Origin: an uncultured Acidimicrobiaceae bacterium
Lineage (GTDB): Bacteria; Actinomycetota; Acidimicrobiia; Acidimicrobiales; RAAP-2
Length of the DNA: 64,000 bases
Assembly (NCBI GenBank): GCA_903873395.1
Contig: CAIQOJ010000003.1
Span: 49,201-113,200 of the forward strand
Direction: 5' to 3'
Position numbers and translations under genes: made by a program. The stretch's first letter is position 1. Each line of letters opens with the position of its first letter. Of this stretch, positions 8,726-16,863 are shown one piece after another. The notes under the pieces were generated by a model, which saw only the letters and a list, made by a program, of their open reading frames with translations, had not been told where the DNA came from and did no database searches.

Positions 8726-9604
8726 GTGCGTGCTCGTGTACCTGCTTCGTCGGCCAATCTCGGGCCAGGGTTCGATACCTTGGCCGTGGCGCTTGATCGC
8801 TACGTTGAGGTCGAGGTGGAGCCCGCCTCGCGACTGATCGTCCGGTCCGAGGGTGAGGGCGAGGGCATCGCAGATGACTCGTCACACCTGGCCGCTCGGG
8901 TGGCCATCGACGTGGCCGGCACCGACAAGTTGGCCATCACCGTGCGCTCGCAGATCCCCATCTCGCGTGGGTTGGGCTCGTCGGCAGCCCTGGCCGTGGC
9001 TGCGGCAGCGGCTGCTGGTGCCGAAGATCCCCTCGCCGTGACCGCTGCGGTCGACGGTCATCCGGACAACGCCGCTGCCTCGATGGTGGGTGGATTGGTG
9101 GCCGCAGCAAGGGTGCGCGGCGGGGTGCAAGTCGTTCGAATGCCGCTTGACGTGAGTCTGGCCTTTGTCGTGATGGTTCCGGACATGACTCTGTCGACGG
9201 CTCGGGCCCGCCAGGCGCTCCCGGCCGAGGTCTCCCGGGAGAACGCGGCATTCAACCTGTCCCGCATGGCCCTGCTGCTGGCCGGCCTCGCCGACAGTCG
9301 CAAGCTGATTCCCGAGGCGACTGAGGACCGACTCCACCAGGACTATCGGAGCCCGCTGTTCCCGGCCGCTCCGAAGTTGCTGGCCGCCATGGTGGCGGGC
9401 GGCGCACTGGCATCGTGCTGGTCGGGAGCCGGGCCGTCGCTGCTCGCCATCTGCCGAGGGATCGATGCCGTCCAGGTGCAGGCCGCCTGTGAAGCAGCGA
9501 TGGCTGAAGCGGGCTTAACCGGGCAGGTACTCAATCTGCACGCAGATCATGATGGGCTCATCGTCGACCGCGATGGATCGGGCGGCCTGTACCGAGACGA
9601 CTGA
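8726..9604 (+). CDS. thrB: Homoserine kinase ThrB (GHMP family)
   Basis: ThrB phosphorylates homoserine with ATP in threonine synthesis. The N-terminus VPASSANLGPGFDTL and the glycine-rich ATP loop PISRGLGSSAAL are the GHMP kinase signatures; a late ASCWSGAGPSLLAI matches the C-terminal motif. GTG 8726 is chosen because it gives the typical ThrB beginning and follows a TACCGT box by 6 nt; GTG 8681 would add 15 residues. The product is 292 aa. thrA and thrC, usual partners, are not in the window, so thrB is detached here. It shares the aspartate semialdehyde branch with dapA. Confidence 0.93.
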   Translation: MRARVPASSANLGPGFDTLAVALDRYVEVEVEPASRLIVRSEGEGEGIADDSSHLAARVAIDVAGTDKLAITVRSQIPISRGLGSSAALAVAAAAAAGAEDPLAVTAAVDGHPDNAAASMVGGLVAAARVRGGVQVVRMPLDVSLAFVVMVPDMTLSTARARQALPAEVSRENAAFNLSRMALLLAGLADSRKLIPEATEDRLHQDYRSPLFPAAPKLLAAMVAGGALASCWSGAGPSLLAICRGIDAVQVQAACEAAMAEAGLTGQVLNLHADHDGLIVDRDGSGGLYRDD

Positions 9605-9656
9605 CCAGGCGCAGCCACACGCATCGAGGAGTGGCTGGTCGAGTTGTGCAGACCGC

Positions 9657-9662
9657 TAGTGT
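9657..9662 (+). promoter_or_regulatory. -10 box TAGTGT for leaderless queF mRNA
   Basis: TAGTGT is followed by 8 nt and then ATG 9671, with no Shine-Dalgarno. It supports that ATG over the in-frame TTG at 9644. Confidence 0.5.
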
Positions 9663-9670
9663 CCTCCACC

Positions 9671-10030
9671 ATGCCGTCCCAGCCCAGCAAGGACCTCCAG
9701 GCCGTTCCCAATCCCCATCCGGGTAGGGACTACACGGTTACCTGTGACACCCCAGAGTTCACCTGCCTCTGTCCGTTGACCGGTCAGCCGGACTTCGCCA
9801 CCGTGCGCATAAGTTACGTACCAGACGCATCGCTGGTCGAACTCAAGTCGCTCAAGCTCTATCTCTGGAGCTATCGCAACGAAGGTGGCTTCCACGAGGA
9901 CATGACCAACCGAATCTTGGACGACCTGGTTGCAGCCATCGCCCCGCGTTCGATGACCGTCGTCACCGACTGGCTGGTGCGAGGTGGCATCCACACCGTG
10001 GTCGAGGTGTCCCACCCTTCGGCCGGCTGA
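9671..10030 (+). CDS. queF: NADPH-dependent 7-cyano-7-deazaguanine reductase QueF
   Basis: QueF reduces preQ0 to preQ1 in queuosine tRNA modification. The 119-residue protein is the short (unimodular, YkvM-like) form. Visible residues are the thioimide-forming Cys34 in [13 protein letters not shown], Asp41, the QueF motif ELKSLKLY (57-64) that binds NADPH, and His75-Glu76 for substrate binding. No other queuosine gene is nearby; miaB, another tRNA-modifying enzyme gene, follows. Start chosen from the TAGTGT leaderless box. Downstream 10031-10181 contains no recognisable gene. Confidence 0.95.
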   Translation: MPSQPSKDLQAVPNPHPGRDYTVTCDTPEFTCLCPLTGQPDFATVRISYVPDASLVELKSLKLYLWSYRNEGGFHEDMTNRILDDLVAAIAPRSMTVVTDWLVRGGIHTVVEVSHPSAG

Positions 10031-10181
10031 GGGCACACCTGGAGTGTGGACCCAGGGGCCGCTCGTGTGACGTCCCTTGAGCAGAGGTACGGCCAGCACC
10101 TCAACGTGGGTGCCGCTGTCCCCAGGTGCCCCTGAATCACGGGTGTGGTGATGTCCGGTGTCTGGGTGTGTGGCGGGGCCG

Positions 10182-10187
10182 TATCCT
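10182..10187 (+). promoter_or_regulatory. -10 box TATCCT for leaderless miaB mRNA
   Basis: TATCCT is separated by 6 nt from GTG 10194. It is the best match in the set to the general TATAAT consensus. Confidence 0.55.
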
Positions 10188-10193
10188 GGCAGG

Positions 10194-11645
10194 GTGACCA
10201 TCGAACCAGCGGACGGCGCCGCTCCCCGCACGTTTCACATCCGCACCTTCGGGTGTCAGATGAACGAGCACGACTCCGAGCGCCTAGCCGGAGCCCTGGT
10301 GGCCGACGGCCTGGTGGCCACAGAAGATCTGGAATCAGCCGACGTGGTGGTCTTCAACACCTGCTGCATCCGAGAGAATGCCGACAACAAGCTCTACGGC
10401 CATCTGGGCAATCTGAAGGAACTCCGAGCCCAACGTCCCGACATGCAGATCGCCGTGGGTGGGTGTCTCGCTCAGATGGATGGCGAAGCGATCCGTCGAC
10501 GGGCTGGCCACGTCGACGTTGTCTTTGGCACGCACAATCTCACGTCGGCTCCCGAGCTGTTGCGCCGGGCTGCGGTTGAAGGGCCCCTGGTCGAACTCCT
10601 CGACGGTCCACCTGGCGAGAGCGAGGGTGCGGGCGGCGGTGGATCCGTGTGGGCCGATGATCAACAAACGGCAGCGCTGGCCGCCGTGCGGGACCTGCCC
10701 TACGCCGCCTGGGTGACCATCCAGACCGGTTGCGACAACTCCTGTGCCTACTGCATCGTGCCCGCCGTGCGTGGTCCTGAGGTCTCGAGAACGATCGATG
10801 ACTTGGTGGCAGAGGTAGAGGCATTGGCGGCCCGTGGCGTCACTGAGGTCACCCTGCTGGGTCAGAACGTCAACTCCTATGGCCGAGACCTGACGAAGCG
10901 GGCACCGCTGTTCGGTCAGCTCCTTCGGGCGACGGGGGCCGTGGAGGGAATTCAGCGAGTCCGTTTCACGAGTCCCCACCCAAAGGACCTCCGAGGCGAC
11001 GTGGTCGATGCGATGGCCGAGACGCCAGAGGTCTGCAATCACCTGCACCTTCCCCTGCAGTCGGGCAGCGATCGGATACTCACCTCCATGCGACGCGGCT
11101 ACACGGCCGAGCGCTACTTGGAACGCCTGGCTGCCGCTCGTGCGGCGGTGCCCGACCTTGCCGTCACCACCGACCTGATCGTCGGCTTCCCCGGGGAGAC
11201 CGAGGACGACCTCGAGCGGACGCTCGAAGTGGCAGCCGAGGCCGAGTACGACAGTGCGTATACGTTCGTCTTCTCCCCACGGCCAGGCACTCGGGCCGCG
11301 GACATGGTCGCAGACTTCGTCGATCCCGATGTCGTCACTGAGCGCATGGAGCGACTGCGAGCCGTGGTCGAGCGCTCGGCCCTGCGCAAGCACGAGGCTC
11401 GGATAGGACGTCGCGAAGAGGTCGTGGTGGAGGGTCTTTCCAAGCGGGATCCGACGCAACTGACGGGCAGGACGGGGCAGAACAAGTTGGTCCACTTCGC
11501 TCGTCCCGATGGTCCGACGCTCGCCGAGGGCTCCTATGCCGAGGTGTTGGTCACCGGGGCAGCCCGACATCATCTGACCGGCGAACTCGTCTCGGTCACG
11601 GCCCGGCCCCGTCATCGGGTGCTTATTCCCGTCCAGGCCGGCTGA
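10194..11645 (+). CDS. miaB: tRNA-2-methylthio-N6-dimethylallyladenosine synthase MiaB
   Basis: MiaB is a radical-SAM methylthiotransferase acting on i6A37 of tRNA. Domains in order: UPF0004 (IRTFGCQMNEHDSERL with the first cluster Cys, then NTCCIRENADNK and VGGCLAQ), radical SAM (GCDNSCAYCIVPAVRG), and a C-terminal TRAM domain containing LTGRTGQNKLVHF. Both iron-sulfur sites look complete. GTG 10194 is preferred over ATG 10158 because of the TATCCT box and because the product then starts just before the conserved domain; 483 aa. miaA, which makes its substrate, starts 3 nt after its stop, so the two are probably one operon. Confidence 0.95.
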   Translation: MTIEPADGAAPRTFHIRTFGCQMNEHDSERLAGALVADGLVATEDLESADVVVFNTCCIRENADNKLYGHLGNLKELRAQRPDMQIAVGGCLAQMDGEAIRRRAGHVDVVFGTHNLTSAPELLRRAAVEGPLVELLDGPPGESEGAGGGGSVWADDQQTAALAAVRDLPYAAWVTIQTGCDNSCAYCIVPAVRGPEVSRTIDDLVAEVEALAARGVTEVTLLGQNVNSYGRDLTKRAPLFGQLLRATGAVEGIQRVRFTSPHPKDLRGDVVDAMAETPEVCNHLHLPLQSGSDRILTSMRRGYTAERYLERLAAARAAVPDLAVTTDLIVGFPGETEDDLERTLEVAAEAEYDSAYTFVFSPRPGTRAADMVADFVDPDVVTERMERLRAVVERSALRKHEARIGRREEVVVEGLSKRDPTQLTGRTGQNKLVHFARPDGPTLAEGSYAEVLVTGAARHHLTGELVSVTARPRHRVLIPVQAG

Positions 11646-11648
11646 TCC

Positions 11649-12632
11649 GTGGTCGTCGCCCTCGTGGGACCGACGGCTTCAGGAAAGTCCTCGGTGGCCC
11701 ACGAGGTGGCCTGCCGGGCCAGCGAGATGGGCTCGGCGGTGGGCGCGATCCCCGAGGTGGAGTTGGTATCTGTCGACTCGATGGCTGTCTACCGCGGCAT
11801 GGATATCGGTACGGCAAAGCCGACGCTGGAACAGCGGATCGAGGCGACGTATCACTTGGTCGACCTGGCCGATCCGTCCGAAGAGTTCACAGTCACCCGC
11901 TTCCAACGTGCAGCACGAGAGGCGTTGTCCGGCATCGCCGCCCGTGGTCACGGAGCACTACTGGTGGGCGGCACCGGCCTCTACCTGCGATCGGTGATCG
12001 ACGACCTGCACTTCCCCGGTCGATACCCTGACGTCGCGGAGCGACTGTGGGCAGAGCTCGATGGTGCTGGGCCTCCGGACACCGATGAGCGACGTGCGGC
12101 GTGTCTTGGTTTGCACGGTCGGCTCATGGAGTTAGACCCGGTGGCGGCCGGTCGGATGGAGCCAGCCAACGAACGACGGGTGGTCCGGGCTCTCGAGGTG
12201 ACCATGGGCGCCGGTCAGCCCTTTTCTTCGTTCGGCCCTGGACTCGAGCGCTACCCGCCCACGCCGGTGCACCTGGTGGGACTGGCGCCGGACCCAGACG
12301 AGAGCCGGGATCGGATCGCCGAGCGCTTCAACGCCATGATGACTGCGGGCTTGTTGCACGAGGTCCAGACCTTGGCCGCTCGTCCTCAAGGTCTGGCCCG
12401 CACCGCTCGTCAGGCGTTGGGATATCGCGAACTGCTGACACACCTCGAGGATGGCGTTCCCCTCGATGAGGCTGTGGATGAAGCCGTGCGCCGCACCCGC
12501 ATCTTTGCTCGACGGCAGACAGCGTGGTTTCGCCGTGATCCTCGGATCCGCTGGGTGGAACCGGGAGAAGACCCGGTCGCTGTGGTGTTGGGCATGGTGG
12601 GTGCTGAAGCGGCTGAGCCGGTGAGAGACTGA
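11649..12632 (+). CDS. miaA: tRNA dimethylallyltransferase MiaA
   Basis: MiaA transfers a dimethylallyl group to A37 of tRNAs reading UNN codons. It begins VALVGPTASGKSSVA (P-loop) and contains SVDSMAVYRGMDIGTAKP, VGGTGLYLRSV and GYRE with the ARRQTAWFRRD motif. A short insertion after the P-loop helix (around SEMGSAVGAIPEVE) makes it slightly longer than bacterial relatives (327 aa). The GTG start lies 4 nt after the miaB stop codon. dapF follows after 10 nt. Confidence 0.95.
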   Translation: MVVALVGPTASGKSSVAHEVACRASEMGSAVGAIPEVELVSVDSMAVYRGMDIGTAKPTLEQRIEATYHLVDLADPSEEFTVTRFQRAAREALSGIAARGHGALLVGGTGLYLRSVIDDLHFPGRYPDVAERLWAELDGAGPPDTDERRAACLGLHGRLMELDPVAAGRMEPANERRVVRALEVTMGAGQPFSSFGPGLERYPPTPVHLVGLAPDPDESRDRIAERFNAMMTAGLLHEVQTLAARPQGLARTARQALGYRELLTHLEDGVPLDEAVDEAVRRTRIFARRQTAWFRRDPRIRWVEPGEDPVAVVLGMVGAEAAEPVRD

Positions 12633-12642
12633 TGGGGATCCG

Positions 12643-13476
12643 ATGATGAGCACGCTCCGCTTCACCAAGCACCACGGTGCCGGCAACGACTTCCTCGTGC
12701 TGATTGACCCCCATGGCTCGGGGCCGCTCCCTGGCGCGCTCGTGCGTGCTCTATGCGAACGCCGGACCGGTATCGGTGCGGACGGCGTGATTCGAGTGAT
12801 TGCCGGTTGGGCAGGGGCTGACGTCGGCATGGTGCTGCAGAATGCCGACGGCCTGGAAGCCGAAATGAGTGGCAACGGGATCCGGTGTCTGGCCCAGGCG
12901 GCGATCGAAGCCGGTTTGGTGACTCCGCCATGGTTCACCGTCGACACCGGTGCCGGCCTGCAGGTGATCGACTACTTCGAGGGAGTGCGCCCAGGAACGG
13001 CTGAGGCGTCGGTGGATCTGGGGGTTGCGACTGTCGGTCCTGACCAGCCGCAACCCTTTGGTGATCGTCGTGTGCGAACCGTCGATGTAGGCAATCCCCA
13101 CCTGGTCATGCTCGGCCCTGATCCATCAGAGATCGACGTTCCTGGCATTGGGGCCCATCTGCAAGAGGTGCATGCCGGTGGGATCAATGTTGAGTTCGTG
13201 AGTGTGGGACCCGAGCCGGATGCGCTGACGATGCGGGTGTTCGAACGCGGCGTCGGGGAGACCCAGGCATGTGGGACGGGCAGCGTCGCCGCGGCCATCG
13301 CTGCCAACAGTTGGGGCCTCGTGGGGCGTGAGGTGGTGGTGCACAACCCGGGTGGGGACCTCACGGTCAGTGTGGAGGTTCAACCCGATAATGCGGTGCG
13401 TGCTCGCCTGCGAGGACCGATCCGACGCGTGGGTGAGATCGTCATCGAGGTCGACGATCTGGGGATCGAGGTATGA
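12643..13476 (+). CDS. dapF: Diaminopimelate epimerase DapF
   Basis: DapF interconverts LL- and meso-DAP, supplying the residue MurE adds to peptidoglycan. The two-cysteine racemase signature is intact: the first Cys in MSGNGIRCLAQA and the second in GETQACGTGSVAAA; the substrate-binding start KHHGAGNDF is also present. Length 277 aa is usual. Start is ATG 12643 (a second ATG follows at once). The 3' end overlaps hflX by ATGA. Confidence 0.96.
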   Translation: MMSTLRFTKHHGAGNDFLVLIDPHGSGPLPGALVRALCERRTGIGADGVIRVIAGWAGADVGMVLQNADGLEAEMSGNGIRCLAQAAIEAGLVTPPWFTVDTGAGLQVIDYFEGVRPGTAEASVDLGVATVGPDQPQPFGDRRVRTVDVGNPHLVMLGPDPSEIDVPGIGAHLQEVHAGGINVEFVSVGPEPDALTMRVFERGVGETQACGTGSVAAAIAANSWGLVGREVVVHNPGGDLTVSVEVQPDNAVRARLRGPIRRVGEIVIEVDDLGIEV

Positions 13477-14783
13477 GTCCGACCGAATCGGCGTTTACCG
13501 ACACGCTGATCTCGCGAGAGTTCCGGGAGCGCATCGTCTTGGTGGGGGTGACCTTCCCGCATTCGACCCCCGCCGCCACCGATGCCGGTCTTGACGAACT
13601 CGCCCTACTGGTCGATACCGCCGGAGCGGATGTGGCCGCCCGCATGGTCCAGCGTCGCCAAGCGCCGGACCCGGCAACCTACCTAGGTCGGGGCAAAGCC
13701 GAAGAGCTCGTGGCCATCTGCCTGGAGGTGGATGCAGACACCGTGGTCTTCGATGATGATCTGTCCCCGGCGCAGCAGCGCAATCTGGAGAAGATCCTGG
13801 GTCGCACGGCCATCGACCGCACCGCGGTCATCCTCGACATTTTCGCCCAGAATGCCCGTACTCCCGAAGGCCGGGCACAGGTCGAACTGGCGCTGCTTCG
13901 TTATCGACTTCCCCGACTTCGTGGCCGAGGTCATTCGCTCAGCCAGCAGGCTGGTGGTATCGGCACCAGGGGACCGGGTGAGACGCAGCTTGAGGTGGAC
14001 CGACGCCGCCTGGTGCGACGTATGACCCGGTTGGAGGCCGATCTGCGCCAGTTGGATCGCACTCGCCGAGTCCAGCGACGAGGCCGTCAGCGAGGCCGTC
14101 AGCGCACCGTCTCCCTGGTCGGTTACACCAATGCTGGCAAGTCGACGATCCTCAACCGACTCTGTGATGCCGATGTGTTGGTGGAGAACCGCCTCTTCTC
14201 CACGCTCGATCCCCGGACCCGAGCATTCGCACTCCCCGGTGGCGAGACAGTCCTTTTGACGGACACCGTCGGTTTCGTGCGCAAGCTGCCCCACCAGGTG
14301 GTCGAAGCGTTCCGCTCGACCTTGGAAGTGGTACTCGAATCAGATCTGATCGTGCACGTCGTCGACGGCTCGGCCCCTGATCTCGAGGGCCAGATCGCAG
14401 CTGTGCATGCCGTCCTGGGGGAGATCGGTGCCACCGATCTCCCCGAGCTTCTGGTGGTGAACAAGGCCGACGCCCTGGTCGAAGATGACGAGGGTGCCAT
14501 GGAAGATGTTCGACGGCTCCTGACTGCCCATCCAGGTTCGGTGCTGGTGTCGGCCCGAACGGGAGAGGGAATCGAAGAGCTCCTCGGAACCGTTGGAGAT
14601 CGACTGAGAGCCGGCGACCGCGTGGTCGAGCTCGTCATCCCCTGGGCCCGAGGCGATGTCTTGGCCGCCGTCCACCGTGAAGGTGAGATCGTGGGTGAGG
14701 AGGCCGGAGATGCCGCCACCAGGCTCCACGTCGTACTGGACGAGGCCGGCAAGGCCCGGTTCGCAGAGTTCGTAGCCTCATGA
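13473..14783 (+). CDS. hflX: Ribosome-associated GTPase HflX
   Basis: HflX splits or rescues stalled 70S ribosomes under stress. The N-terminal domain (FPHSTPAATDAGLDEL through YLGRGKAEEL) is followed by a coiled region with GGIGTRGPGETQLEVDRR, then the G domain: GYTNAGKST (G1), DTVGF (G3) and NKAD (G4). A 12-bp duplication (14079-14090, 14091-14102) encodes the repeated Arg-Gly-Arg-Gln of the linker. 436 aa. Start overlaps dapF as ATGA, and its stop overlaps dapC the same way, so it is embedded in the dap operon, as in mycobacteria where it follows dapF. Confidence 0.96.
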   Translation: MSPTESAFTDTLISREFRERIVLVGVTFPHSTPAATDAGLDELALLVDTAGADVAARMVQRRQAPDPATYLGRGKAEELVAICLEVDADTVVFDDDLSPAQQRNLEKILGRTAIDRTAVILDIFAQNARTPEGRAQVELALLRYRLPRLRGRGHSLSQQAGGIGTRGPGETQLEVDRRRLVRRMTRLEADLRQLDRTRRVQRRGRQRGRQRTVSLVGYTNAGKSTILNRLCDADVLVENRLFSTLDPRTRAFALPGGETVLLTDTVGFVRKLPHQVVEAFRSTLEVVLESDLIVHVVDGSAPDLEGQIAAVHAVLGEIGATDLPELLVVNKADALVEDDEGAMEDVRRLLTAHPGSVLVSARTGEGIEELLGTVGDRLRAGDRVVELVIPWARGDVLAAVHREGEIVGEEAGDAATRLHVVLDEAGKARFAEFVAS

Positions 14784-15916
14784 GCCCGACCCCGGGTGGC
14801 TTTGCTCCGCCGCCCTATCCCTACGAGCGCTTGAACGGGGCCAAAGCCACAGCCACCGAGCGTTTTCGTGAGGCTGGCGGCCTGGTGGACTGCTCCATCG
14901 GGACTCCCTACGACCCGCCGCCTGCGATGGTGCTGCGTGCCATGGCCTCGTCGGGCACCGAACGTGGCTACCCGACATCTCCGGGATCGCCTGACTTCCG
15001 TCGGGCCAGTGCTGGGTGGCTGGCCCGCCGCTTCGGGGTGACGATCGATCCGGACACGGAGTTGGCTGCGTGCGTGGGAACCAAGGAGTTCGTGGCCACC
15101 ACGGCGCAGTTCCTTCGACTTCGCACTCCGGACCGTGACACCGTGCTCTCGCCGGCGGTCGCCTATCCGACCTACGCCATGGGGGCGACGCTTGCCGGCT
15201 GTCGCTCCGTGCTGGTCCCGGAGCTTCCTGGAGGAGGCCTCAATCTGGCCGCAATCGATCCTGATGATGCAGCCCGCGCCCTGGCGCTCTGGGTGAACTC
15301 ACCGTCCAATCCCACCGGCAGGCTGAGTGACCTCGACGCCGCAGCCACGTGGGGCCGGACTCAGGGCGTGCCCGTCCTGAGCGACGAGTGCTATGCCGAG
15401 TTCACCTGGGACGACCGGCCGAGGACGATCCTCGAGTCGGGCACGACCGGCGTCGTTGCGGTGCATTCGCTGTCGAAACGGTCGAACCTGGCTGGTGTGC
15501 GAGCTGGCTTTTATGCCGGAGACGCTGACCTGGTCGGCTACCTCCTCGACGTGCGTCGCCATGCCGGCTTCATGGTGCCTGGGCCGGTGCAAGCAGGTGC
15601 TGCGGCAGCCTTTGATGACGATGCCCATGTCGACCTGCAGCGAGCGGCGTATGCCGAGCGCTTGGCATTCCTCGCCGGCGTGCTGACTCAGGCGGGTCTC
15701 CCTGCCGAGGTTCCGGCCGGCGGGTTCTATCTCTGGGTCCCCGTGCCGTCTCGCTTCGACGACGGCTGGGCGCTGTGTGACTACTTGGCCAAGACGTGTG
15801 GGATGTTGGTCAGCCCCGGAGAGATCTACGGAGCTGGGGGTGACGGATTCGTCCGTATCGCCGTAGTTCAGCCGATGGACCGGTTGGCACTCGTGGCCGA
15901 ACGTCTGGGCGCTTGA
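14780..15916 (+). CDS. dapC: N-succinyldiaminopimelate aminotransferase DapC
   Basis: This fold-type I PLP aminotransferase makes N-succinyl-LL-DAP from the keto precursor. Visible features are WVNSPSNPTG, SDECYAEF (PLP pyridine-binding Asp/Tyr) and HSLSKRSNLAGVRAGF with the Schiff-base Lys. The neighbours dapD and dapE make the succinylase-pathway assignment firm; by sequence alone it could be another class I aminotransferase. 378 aa; ATG overlaps the hflX stop. A strong hairpin follows 15 nt after the stop. Confidence 0.92.
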   Translation: MSPTPGGFAPPPYPYERLNGAKATATERFREAGGLVDCSIGTPYDPPPAMVLRAMASSGTERGYPTSPGSPDFRRASAGWLARRFGVTIDPDTELAACVGTKEFVATTAQFLRLRTPDRDTVLSPAVAYPTYAMGATLAGCRSVLVPELPGGGLNLAAIDPDDAARALALWVNSPSNPTGRLSDLDAAATWGRTQGVPVLSDECYAEFTWDDRPRTILESGTTGVVAVHSLSKRSNLAGVRAGFYAGDADLVGYLLDVRRHAGFMVPGPVQAGAAAAFDDDAHVDLQRAAYAERLAFLAGVLTQAGLPAEVPAGGFYLWVPVPSRFDDGWALCDYLAKTCGMLVSPGEIYGAGGDGFVRIAVVQPMDRLALVAERLGA

Positions 15917-15931
15917 GTTTTGAAGGGTGAG

Positions 15932-15961
15932 CGACCCCGGCCCCGATGAAGGCCGGGGTCG
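15932..15961 (+). terminator. Strong hairpin between dapC and dapD
   Basis: CGACCCCGGCC (15932-15942) and GGCCGGGGTCG (15951-15961) form a perfect 11-bp GC-rich stem with an 8-nt loop. No U-run follows. It sits just after dapC and before the separate dapD promoter box, so it probably ends the miaB-dapC transcript. Confidence 0.7.
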
Positions 15962-16021
15962 ATCTCGGGTGCCCTGATGTCTTGGCACCCGCCAACGCCA
16001 TGAGCGAAGCGGTGGTGGCGG

Positions 16022-16027
16022 TAGGGT
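16022..16027 (+). promoter_or_regulatory. -10 box TAGGGT for leaderless dapD mRNA
   Basis: TAGGGT then 8 nt then ATG 16036. The resulting DapD length (275 aa) equals the family norm, which independently supports this start over the in-frame ATG at 15946. Confidence 0.6.
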
Positions 16028-16035
16028 TCCTGGCC

Positions 16036-16863
16036 ATGGCAGACCTCGAAACAGCAATCGAAGCCCTGTGGGCCCGAGCAGGCGATCTCGGACCGAACGA
16101 CACCGACGCCCTGGCTACGGTCACCGAGGCCATCGACCTCCTTGATAGTGGGGAGGCTCGGATTGCCGAGATCGACCCCACGACCGACGACGTCATCGTG
16201 CATCAGTGGTTGAAGCACGCCGTGTTGCTCCTCTTCCGGCTGCGATCCATGGAGACCATCGAGGTCGGGCCGTTCGAGTACGCCGACAAGCTCCCCCTCA
16301 AGAAGGACTTTGCGGCAGCGGGCGTTCGAGTGGTCCCTGGGGCATCGGCCCGTTGGGGTTCGTACCTGGCTCCAGGAGTCATCTGCATGCCCAGTTACGT
16401 CAATATCGGTGCCCGGGTGGGGGAGGGGACCATGGTGGACACCTGGGCCACCGTCGGCTCCTGTGCGCAGATCGGTCGGGACGTGCACTTGTCTGGCGGT
16501 GTGGGAATTGGCGGTGTGCTCGAGCCCGCCCAAGCGGCCCCCGTCGTCATCGAGGATGAGGTCATGATCGGCAGCCGCTGCATGATCACGCAGGGTGCCC
16601 GAGTGGGCCGAGGTTCGGTGTTGGGCGAGGGAACGATCTTGAACCCTTCGATCCCGGTCATCGACGCCGAGACCGGTGCTGAGTTGGGGCGTGGACATGT
16701 CCCACCGTGGTCCGTGGCAGTCCAGGCATCGCGCAAGCGGGAGTTTCCCGGCGGTGAGTTCTACCTGCCATGCGTACTCGTCCTCAAGCATCTGACCGAA
16801 GGTCAGCGCCACGACAAGGCCCAACTCAACGACGTCCTCCGGGAGCACGGAGTCTCGGTGTGA
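16036..16863 (+). CDS. dapD: 2,3,4,5-tetrahydropyridine-2,6-dicarboxylate N-succinyltransferase DapD
   Basis: DapD succinylates tetrahydrodipicolinate using succinyl-CoA. A helical N-terminal domain is followed by a left-handed parallel beta helix of hexapeptide repeats (for example NIGARVGEGTMVDTWATVGS and GARVGRGSVLGEG), then a C-terminal strand region. The start at ATG 16036 gives 275 residues, matching well-studied DapD proteins. Its sequence is closer to the proteobacterial-type DapD than to the longer mycobacterial form (impression from motif wording, not a computed result). The dapE start overlaps its stop as GTGA. Confidence 0.94.
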   Translation: MADLETAIEALWARAGDLGPNDTDALATVTEAIDLLDSGEARIAEIDPTTDDVIVHQWLKHAVLLLFRLRSMETIEVGPFEYADKLPLKKDFAAAGVRVVPGASARWGSYLAPGVICMPSYVNIGARVGEGTMVDTWATVGSCAQIGRDVHLSGGVGIGGVLEPAQAAPVVIEDEVMIGSRCMITQGARVGRGSVLGEGTILNPSIPVIDAETGAELGRGHVPPWSVAVQASRKREFPGGEFYLPCVLVLKHLTEGQRHDKAQLNDVLREHGVSV

